Position numbers and translations under genes: made by a program
Shown: piece after piece, positions 12,801-24,000 of the stretch
How the letters are laid out: each line of letters opens with the position of its first letter
How positions within the stretch are numbered: the first letter of the stretch is position 1
Notes under the pieces: model-generated
What the model was told of the DNA's origin: nothing
What the model saw: the letters and a program-made list of their open reading frames with translations, nothing else
Databases searched by the model: none
Assembly: GCA_033964015.1 (NCBI GenBank)
Contig: CM066917.1
Coordinates: 26,505,951 to 26,569,950, forward strand
DNA from: Scolanthus callimorphus
Lineage: Eukaryota; Cnidaria; Anthozoa; Actiniaria; Edwardsiidae
Direction: 5' to 3'
Length of the DNA: 64,000 bases

Positions 12801-15800
12801 GAATTCAATCGAAAATATCGCACTACATTCCCTAAATCAGCCGATGGAAATGGATGCTTTCTCTGATTCGGTATGTTACTAGGCTGACAAAATGGAAGGT
12901 GACAGAGGCTCTTTAACAGTTCACATACATGAGGAAATATACTAGTAACTCATTTTAAATAGGTATACCGTGGACGTTTTACAAACAGTCAATTTGCATT
13001 CTCTTTCAGTTCAATACTTTGTCATCCTTCATCGAATGAAATTCCCCGAGTTTCTATGCAGCTTGCCTTATAAATTATGCGACGATAAACCTATTTTCAA
13101 GTTGTTCCAATTCCCATGTATACCTGTGGTAAATCTCTCCAGTATTGATATCCAGTACAGTAATTCCCCTTTTGGATGATACCACTACCCGGTTATCCCG
13201 TCGCCGACTTGAATAGCCCCGATTTCCTCGCCCAAGTCCTCCACCGATACAAGTACTGCTCCATCACTAATGGCCCAGACTCTGACAGAGCCATCCTGGC
13301 AGCCTAGGAACAAGTGGAAAACGAAAAAAAAAAATATAAGAGCTCTGCCTCAACAGCCCATGAAGCCGAGTGGGCTACTGACGCAGAGGCCATGATGGCG
13401 AGAGGAATAATTGTTTTAGTCATATCAATGTTTCTAGAAGCATCATTTGCCATTTTTGAGGCTTCCAACTAGCAGCCCAAATCGGGTAGCCTGCCCGCAG
13501 GCTCTCTTTGTTTCTGGTGAAGTTTCCGTTTTCTTTATTAGGCGCGCGTGGGCGGACGAACGCCCTCTACACACACGGTCGGCTTCATGTGGCAAGAGCG
13601 CGCACGTTGTTTTAGGGCTTGTTTTTTGTAGAAGCTTTCGTGTACATACAGAGTCCACAGGAACCCCACAAAAACGAGAGTGTGCAAGAATCCCATACAA
13701 ACGTGCGCGCGTTCTACAAGGCGAGCCAATATTTCCCGGCGTGCTCTACACCAGAAACAAAGAGCCTGTGGGAGGCTAATGACAGGCGAATGGCTTAAAC
13801 CAATCTATGGGCCACCTGTGCTCCATTATAGCCTCAGGAAGTCGCGCGATGAAAAGCAACAAATACAAAGTAGCAGTAAAACCCCTCACGTGTACCTGAT
13901 ACTACTAGTGACCCCTCCTGATTGATCGCCAGTGCGTATACTCCCTTCTTGTGTCCCACCAGTGTCTCTACCAGCTGCCCGCCAGGGGGAGTCAGGAACG
14001 CTCGGTTAGGAAGAAGGGAGGGGGCCCTAGAATGATGTGCGTCTAGTAGCAGGCTTGTCAATGTCTGCAAAAAGGGAGGACAACTTATAAAACTAAAACT
14101 AAAACATAGTTTATCAGGGATGTGAAAGAAGGCAGTCAACTTGAAGATGATGTTCCTACCTCTGAGAGATTTGATTTCACTAGTGAGAATTCTTGTTCTT
14201 TGTGCTGAAAAGGACAATTACAATATAAGTTATAAAAAGATTCAGTTAGCTTGAAATTTCTCCATTTCACAGACATCAGTTTGCAGACTACAGATGAAAG
14301 AAGATGAGGTTGATAAGAGAAATTGAATGACAAGTTCAAAGATAAAGTTCAAAGGATAATGCAAGATATCAACCCGGCCACAGGGCTCCCGCAAAGCAGG
14401 AGAAGAAGTACACCATATTTGTACCATCAATGTAGTCGTGGATCTATACACAAGATGCTGGGATAGAGCACCATATGACAGCCATTTCTCGAGCCAGTCG
14501 CTCAAGCTGTAATAGACCTTTTCCGCTTGAGTGGGGGCCCTGTGGCTTGTTTTCCCAACTGTGACACTCATGCGAAACAATTCCTTTGTTTGGTGACATG
14601 AACATTAAAGAGCTTGCTCGTGCGTTAAGGGAAAAAACAAAAGATTTCGTTCGCTTGAGTACCTGTTGGCGAAACACACCACAGGACTCCCGCTCAAGCG
14701 GAAAAGATATATCCTCCCTCTCCTTATCCTTTTCGGACCGTGGGCTTGGCGTTTCCTGGGGTACCTACCTCATACAAGCGACTAACAAGTTGCGAAGCAA
14801 GCTGACATGGATCAGCTAAGATGGCGTCCTGTCCCAATTGTAGGATCTCCCCTACGGCTGATACGTCAGGATCTGTGTACACGTGCTTAACGCGGTGAAA
14901 GTCATCTAGTACGGACCTGTCAGGAATTAGGAATGCATTGAGTAACGGGATCTACAGTCTAAAATTTATTATGCGGGAAAATGAAACCTTCTTCTAGACA
15001 TTCACTTGATGAGCGCGCGCTAATGTTTTAGTTGAACGCGCGTTCTGGGGGCGAGAAGAAACATCGACGGGACGAGGTTATCTGTCTCGTCTCCCGCTTT
15101 TGTTATTTTTTCCCAGTGTCTTCTTATAAGGTGAGGGCGCCTCCTCGCACACGCCCGGTGGTTTCTAAGGGCGCTCTCGCCATCTTCTTTTTCAACCTAG
15201 ACGTTCAATGTATAACTGTAACTGTAAAAAAAGATATGGCAAATAAAATAAAATTGAAATTTAAAAAAAACCTCCCTCGATATTTCGCCGGACAGCGAGC
15301 GAAAATCGAGCATGACAGCCACACACAAAAAAAAAACAATGTCCGGAGATGAGCCATCCAGGTCAAGAAGGCCAGAAGCTGTCTAGCCCGCTTTCCGGGC
15401 TGGCGCAGTCCATAAACAGGCTCTACGATGCGTTATCGGCTTCACCTGAGCGAACGTGCCCTTATCTTGGTCTCAAGCCACTCATAATTACACAGCACTC
15501 TAGCCTTGAGTTCGAACCACCTCTTGCTTCGTATCAAGTGATGCGGCAGCTCGTGCAGCTTGCGCAGGTTGTATTTGTGTGGCGAGTACATCAGGGGTTG
15601 TGCCGCGATGCTGCTCATTCGTACGAACTTGCCATGGTGCTCTTTAGTTCTCGTCACTCCGGCATCTAAAGGGAAATCAAATATCTGTATTGCATGTCAT
15701 GCTTATCCTTTCCTAGCGCAGACAACTCAGTCACAAACCGCGCTGTGTCGTTAGTCAGAGCGGATTCCAGATGAGCGTCGAAATTATTTGTATTTGCGTA

Positions 15801-18009
15801 TACTTTGCGTTCTGATTGGTCGTTCATTTCTATCAACCAATCATATTTTGAATTACCCGTAAACGCTTCTGTGTATTTAGTAATCACGTGTTCACCGCGT
15901 GATAGTGTTTTACTTGGCTTAATTTACAAAGAAATGACTCACGTGCTCGCCGCATGATAGTGGCTTTACCTGGCATGCGATTGGCTGACTGGGAAACCAT
16001 TCAGCAGCTACTTGTATTTTCTCTCGTCAATGATTGGCTAAGTGTATTTGGTCTTACTTCAGTCATCTGAAATTCGCTCTATCTAATCGTGACCTTTAAG
16101 AATCTGGGTACTATGTTCAATTGTGTCATTAGTGTGAATATAAGGCAATGACTCATTAGCATACACTTGGCCATTTGGCTCTATCGTCGCGCAGGTAGGG
16201 CGCTTTACCGTCCTGTTACTCACATTGGTTGTGTTTTCGTCTCGTTGTGCTCTCGGGCCCTGGCGACGCCCTTTCGCGTTTCCCACCCACCCTCCCCAGC
16301 TTCGTTTTTCCGCAATCACTGGGCTCGCCAGGTCTCTCCTTCCCATAACTTAAATGAGCACAATCAGACCAGTGAAAATAGATAACTTTAAAATTGCGTG
16401 GTCAATACAATTGCGCGCTGTGTGGCTAGCTCTTCAAAAGTGAGTCGAGTGCAGTCCGTTGTTCAAGTATAGGAAATCTGCAATAATGTTTTCATTCCTT
16501 ATTTCTACAAAAAGGCCTAGAAAGTAGAAGTGCTCGTTGAGTTCATGGGATATTCTTAAGCTACAGTTAAACTAGGACACGTGTAGCACGCAACATTTGT
16601 GCTCTGTATGTTTTCCCGAGAGACTAAACTAGGAAACATCGCACACGGTCTCGGAAACACAAATGTTTGTCTGACGAAGAAATTATTTGTGTCCCGGCTA
16701 AAAAAGTTGACGCGCGCAACAATGCTTCTCGCGTGGATAAATTGGGAAACATGTAAATGTCCGGCTACAATGTTGCGCACTACATGTGTCCTAGTTTAGC
16801 CAGGGCTTTACCGTCCGAATAAATCCCAAGGAAATAATCCGTAGTTAAGGAGTGGAGCTTAGTCTTCTGCGTCTCATCGGATAAGTAGCGATCTCTGGCG
16901 GCCTCGATGAACTGCCTGTGGTACCAGTTAATGACGCGTGCACCCTCCGCCCCCCTGTCCACTAGGTAGGACTCCAGGTCTGCCCGTATTCGGACCCATA
17001 GTAACGGGGGGAGCCGGCGGATGGGCGGGGTCCAGTATTGAAATACATCGTCCAGGACTTCATCGTCGCAGGATAAGATGTCGTCGAGTTCACTTGCAGT
17101 TAGGCCGCTGCGTGCTACGTGTGAGAAAAAATATGTAGGTTTGGGTTATCCTGGAGTAAAACAAAGGGTTAGCTGCGAGACCGCATTTCGAACGATGCGA
17201 CAACAACGAAAAAGTACAATTATACACAAACATTATGAGAAACATTATTGAATAATGGAGCTCGCTATTTATGTTTGCCCAGTGTTGCCAGAGGGTCAGA
17301 GACCAGGCCACACCCAGGCTGACTAATTTTGAGAAGGGCATTTAAAAAACAACAACTACAGACTGAAAGATAAGTCGCCATTTGGCGACTAGTTAACCAT
17401 TATCCTGCGAGATTGCGCAGAATATCGTCTGATACTTAGCCGACGAGGGACGAAGTCCCGAGTTGGCTAAAATCAGACGATATTCTGCAAAATCTTGCAG
17501 GATAATGGTTTTATTATTCAGCACATCGATAGCACAGAAACCCCCGAAAAAAATGACTTTTGTGTATTATTTACGAGCTCAAAACATCATATTTTCCTCA
17601 GAGACGGATATCGCAGGATAGCTGTCATGTACAGAAGACAGCTATTGGCGTTCCAATGACCATATTTGGGCAGTGCATCGATGTGCTGAATAATAATTTG
17701 AAATGCTCGCCAAACCCTAAATCTAGTTGCCATTGGCGACCATATGGTCGCAGTGATATGGTCGCAGTGATATGGTCGCAGTGATATGGTCGCAGTGATA
17801 AGTTAAAAAAAAAAACGTAAAACGTATGTGCGACCGACTCCCCAAACTCGCAGCTCGTAAGCTGAATTACGCTGGGTCCCAAGGGCGCCACTGGCAGCCA
17901 AGCGGTCATAAGCACAGACACTGAGGGTGGTCACTGCCAGAGGGTTTATTACGTCCCCAGTGGTTCTTTAACGTCCCCCTGGAACTGGGAAGGGTAGAAA
18001 GGCGAGACG

Positions 18010-18042
<33 letters not shown>

Positions 18043-21000
18043 TTCGCAGTGATATGGTCGCAGTGATATGATCGCAGTGGCAGGCCCTGCGAATCCACTT
18101 TGAGTGGCACCTCAGTTGTTCAGGTTTCACAAAATAAAATACCTGCAGTGAGATATCCTAGGGCATGCCGCACCAATACCCTGCCATGCTTCTGCTCTGT
18201 CCTCTCAAGCAAGCTGTTAATGGCATCTCGTATGGTTTCTTGCAGTCTGGTCTGATCGGGAGGCATATAGGAACGCCAGCGACATGCTTCGTCAAACGAG
18301 ATCTTCAGGAACAGAGGTAGCGGGCACTGTAAAGTAGGTATCGGGATTAGGTTCGATGATCCGTTCGATGATCGGGCGCCATCTTGGAATTTTGAGACGC
18401 GCGGTCCCGGGGGCGAGTGCCCCCGATCATCGAACGGACCGGGTTTTCTGCGATAAAAACACCCACTACCGCCTACAAGCAGGCTATGCCGATGGATATC
18501 CATGTGAATTCCGAGCACTTCTCAATCTAGTGCGACAGGAAAATCAGGTTTTCACAAGAATAGATTTCCACAGAAATCCGCTATGACACCTGGCAAAGGC
18601 CTTTGTTGTTGCACTCGGCCAGGATGACAGAAGACCTTGGCGACAAGATTGACGGCACGCTTTTGACACGAAGTGCAAAAAGCGAGGTAAGCTTGGCTAT
18701 GCAGTAGTCACACTGACGGCAAATAAAGCATACTAGCACGTCACGACAAACCAAATAAACAGCTAACGAGCCGTACGCACCTGTGTGAACGCGTCTTTAA
18801 CAGTCTGGAGCTGCTCGGTCTGCAGTGTTCGGTTCTCCTTCTTGAGCCACTTGGTTAGAATACTCGACACGTCTTCTTGAGGGAGGGAAGGCACGGCAAC
18901 GTAGAGCTTAGGGTCCTTGAACATCGCCTGGGAAAGTACGTCAGTGATGATCACTTATGATGCGAAACTGTGTTGCCAACGCGACAAAGAATATTGTCAT
19001 GGTGATTTATTATTTAACAATTAGTCGCCGAAGTCGCCGTGATTAACAGAGACGAAGTCGAGGTGACCATTCGCCGATAACCACGGAGCCTGAGGCGACT
19101 AATTGTTTTAGTATAATTCCTCAAGCGATTCATAAGAGTTTTAGACAAAAAAACTTGTTTTTGTTGTTGTTTTTTCACTGTCATAACAAAGCTCGAGCGC
19201 GCACTCCCAATCCTTTCATTATAGCAAGAGAAAACGAACCTCTCGACCAATCAGCGCGCGACATTTCTTATAATCACTTGAGTAATTATACCAAATCCAG
19301 TGACGTTACTTCCGGTTAAGATGAGATGCACACGTGCCGCCGCGGTTGAATTTCGGTCAGTACACAACCAAACGCCGTGGTCTTCGGTTGGTGTTTTGTG
19401 GTCGCAAAATTTTCACTTTCACAGCAGGTAAGGTCAGTTGTAATGTGAGATGCATAGCTCAGTTGTAATGTGAGATGCATAGCTCAGTTGTAATGTGAGA
19501 TGCATAGCTCAGTTGAAATGTGAGATGCATAGCTCAGTTGTAATGTGAGATGAGCTACGGGTGAGATGAGCTATATGAGAAGAGTTATACCTGTAACTTA
19601 GGGAAACATCGAAATTCTGCATCAGGGAGAGTAGAGATAACAAACTTGACGTTTTTCGGAAGGACCCTTGGCATCCAGTCCAAACGCCTTGATCCGTCTT
19701 CAGGAGAGAGCTGATCAAGTGCATCAAATATGACTACTAGTGGGGTCTCCTTCGTGGCCGCAGAAAACAGCGTTGGTAGAAGTTCGGCAAGATCTTTCTT
19801 GTTCTGAAATCAAAAGGTTTTATTAAGGCGCATATCACCCCTGAGAGGAGGGAACATGGACTGAAAGTTGTGCTTGAACAAATAAGAATGACGGAAATTC
19901 TGTCTCGATACCTTTTTGATTCACGAGATATTAGGTTATGCAGAAATTTTTACTGGTACATTTACCACCCAAGTAGCGCGGTGAATCGGACCACCCAGCA
20001 TGCGGACTGTGAAGAAAAATTAAAGGATAGAGATTTTACCCGAGGAATTTTGGTGGACAGCTTGTATACATGTTTTATTTGCTGAGCAACGGATCGTAGA
20101 AGACGACGAATTGTAGAGCTCTTGGGCGTAGTGCCAAGAAATCTGAAGAAAAAAAAGGCATGTGTGAATGGTACTAGGAGTTACGGTTCTATTGTAACTT
20201 GAAAAGGTCTCCTAGTCAATGTCCGTAGAAATTCGTAACATAAGATGAATCTTGGGCAAAAATTACTTTTCCCGGGGGATTGGAGGGTTAAATTACATTA
20301 CATGGTTACATTTTGCAAGCTCGAGCACTTTGGGTCTCAGAAATTCTCATCTCTTTTTCGCAAAGTTGCAATGTCATTCAACAGAACAGAAGTGCAAAAA
20401 CAGAAGTGTCCATCTTGGTGTTACGCGCGCGCCCATGTCTCGGATGGAAAATTTTATTTTTAGAAACACCACACAGGAAACCCACGCACGAGTCGGCGCG
20501 ACACGCGACAAGTGGACAAAATTAAACATGGCAGCCGCGTTTGACGCTGATTGCTCATAATGTTGAGACGACTTTCTATAAACCTGTAAGTTACTTTGGC
20601 AGCAAACCATTTCAAAAATAGCGCCAAGAATTGAGGCGTTTTTCTGGTCCACTCTCGTCGCGACCGCCGTGTTTAATTATGTCAGCTTGTCACGTTTCGT
20701 GCCGAATAGTGCGTGGATTTCCTGTGTGAAAGGACGATCATCTCCGTATATGTTTAGGAGTCCCATACCTAGGCCTTTGTACGTCACATTACCTTACCTT
20801 TCCTCCTCCCCCCCCCCCTCCCCCCGATTTGTCACATTTTGTCACAAATCCAAAAGAAAAATCCACGCGAAAGCAAACTCGCGTTTCTCGACCTAAAACT
20901 ACTCTCCAACGCCTGCGAGTGCAAGCAGGTTAACGTTACCTTAGTACAACACACGGATCATGTGTTAGCCACTCACGCACCAGCTTAGCAGTCATAGCCA

Positions 21001-24000
21001 TAATAGAGGTTTTACCAGACCCGGAGCGACCATGAAGAACTAACGGCTTCTTGGCCTCACCACTGATGTAGATGCCAATCTTCGACAGCGTTTCTTGACG
21101 GCCGTGGAACATTTCCATTTTAGATTGACAGAATGTGCTATGCTGCACTACCTGTAATGGTGCAAGAATACCAAGATGTTTGCTGTAAAAAAGACATCAC
21201 AATGTTGTATGCCAGATCATAGCCTGCTAGCCGGCTCTCCACTGTTTTTTTTTTTCGGATAATTTTTTGGGATTCCTGTGTCGCGCGGGGGGGAAGATGG
21301 GAATATCCGAAAAACCCATCCCCGCGACACAGAAATCCCATCCGCCAAAAAATCAAATACCCCCCCCCCCCCAAAAAAAAAAAAAAAAAAACACTGATGA
21401 GCCGGATAGCAGGCTCGTCAAATCAAATATATTGTAGGTGCTGTATGCACCTCCATTTGTCAATCAGCAGTTACAGAGACGAAGCTGAGGATGCCATCAG
21501 GGCTCGGGAGATCGACGAGACAAACACGTGGCAAAGGGGTAGCTGGATGGCAAATAACGCAAGTAACAATAACGCCAATAATAACGCCAATAACGGTAAA
21601 TAACGCCAAATAACAATAGCTTCATGAGTAAACAAAGTTGATTTGATTTGATTTGACGGTAGGGGCATCCTTACTCGTAGAGTAAAGAGGCCAATATGCT
21701 AATGAGAGCATTCTTTATATTCACACTAATTGGACCAGTGAGAATAGTGACTTTTGTTTACCTCTTCGTAGAGTGGGCTACTAATCTCTGAATTCTTGTG
21801 CTCAGCTATGCTATCAGATATTCTTGTCTGCATCATTCCCTGGAAATCTTGGCAGAACCTTTCAATGTATTCCTTGTGTTCTTTTAAGTTTGGATCCATT
21901 CCTAACAAAAAGAAAATCTGAGGTGTTTGAATGTGGGATCGAAGACATTTTAAGGTAACTTATGGCAGCACCCCCGTTAAAGATTCCGCCATTCCTGGAA
22001 TTGCCCCCGAACTGGTCATGAGTGATAGCCCTACTGGTGAGGTGGGTGTACATGGTGGTTAAGGCAACTTAATTTCCAGGATAAGCTTATGTAAGTATGC
22101 AACATATACATTGTTTATCATACATAATTTTGTACCCCTACCGTTTTCGGTCCACTTGACTTGATATGACACCTGATTCTTGCCCTTCAAACATCTGGTC
22201 ACAGACTCTTTGAGGTTAAGATGAAGTTTCTTTTTGTCAACTCCATCCACACTCAGGCCATACGTGTCCACATATCTGTGCAGGCATTTACTTCCTTTGC
22301 TTGTGTCCTCGGGTAAATCAGTGAACTCTCGATGAAACCAGCCACATTTGCCAGAATCAACTGATGGCTTCAAGATTCCCTCCTCAAGCTCAATCTCAGA
22401 AACTATAAATTCAGATAGAAAAAGAAGTCAGAACAATTTCACTCCTGTCCAACTGTTGGCATGGGAAATTTTGCTTTCCTTACTTTCAAATTCCAAGGGA
22501 GGGATTCTACATACCCATAAATTTCCCTTGATATCAAATATACCTGATCTGATGTAGGTATGCCATTTTGTCTCATCAGTAAAAGCAGTCTGAACAGCAG
22601 CTATCAAAGCCTTCTTAAGGGCAAGGAAATCTTCATTCCACTTCTCCCATGCTTTTTTCATAAGAAACTCATTCCCCTCAGTAAATATATCTGGAAACCA
22701 TGTGGTTACAGGTTGAAGCACAAAAGATGCTGGGATTGAGTTACTGTCTTTCTTGTACCACCTTATAAAAGATCATAAAACATTTGGAATTTTTTCAAAA
22801 ATGGTAATTTGAAACATACTACCATTTGCGTTCAACCCTGAAGCGTGGCGATTTTTTCGCGTAGGTTTACGTTTCAAACGTGCACGTTTTGTCGAGAAGT
22901 AGACACGTTTCTCGCCCTCTGATTGGCTGAAAAATAACAGTCAAAACAGCAGCCAATCAGCGTTTTTCTCGACAAAACGTGCACGTTTGAAATGTAAACC
23001 TACGCGAAAAAATCGTCAAGCTTCAGGGATGAAGCTGGTATGAATGGTAGTAACTGAATGTGTCTGAGTGGACTTAAATTTATTTGAAGGCTCCTCATAC
23101 AGAGGAGGAAATCAGCAGACAAAAGTAGCTCTTCGAAAGCTTGGCACATCATACTAGGGGTAGTGAATGGGTGCTTGAAAAAAATTTCTCCCAAAATTTT
23201 GAGGAGTTCTCGAATTCTCAGATTTTTCAATTTGCTGTGCTCAGATTTTTCCTTCAGGTCCTCTTGGATCTCGGATTTTCCCATTTGTTGTGTTTATCTG
23301 AGCAATCTCAAATTTTGGAAAATAAAATTCTTGATCTCAGATTTTGAAAACGGTGGTCTCACATTCTCTGAATTTCTCAGACCAGAGTATCCATTTATGG
23401 TGTAATGTAAAAACAGAGGAGCGACGTGTTTGCCTGCTACTCACTTGTTCAAAAGCTCTTGATCCTCATCACTGACATGTGGTAGGAACTGCACCATCTC
23501 CTCTTCAGGGATTGATGATGGCAAAGGGCAATAGCCATACTTTTCAGACAGAAGTGTCTGTTAGACAGAGGAGAAAGTATGAAACTTGATTTGCAATCAA
23601 ATGTACATATGTTAAAACCACAATCATTATTTATTAAAAATATTTTCCTGTTTCTGATTGGTTGAGCACCACTGGCAAATTCTTGATTCTTTTAAAAGTG
23701 ATTGAATTTTGTTATTCTGGTCTGCTTGTAGAACAACACAGTGTTTGTCTGGCAACCCTCTGTTTTTCTCCCTAAGACCACTGACATGAGGCCACAGGTA
23801 CCAAGTACAGGAACCCCAGGGAAAGGCTCTACCTCTCTATGAGTTGCATCACCAACCCTCTTTTGTTTAGTAGAACGAATCATGATGAAATAATTACTGA
23901 ACACAATGGTGTCCTCTGGGAATGGTTCTTACAAATGCAGAGGTATACCGCAGGGAAACCCTGTTTCCAAAGGGCTTCAGTCCCCTTTGAGAAAAATGTT

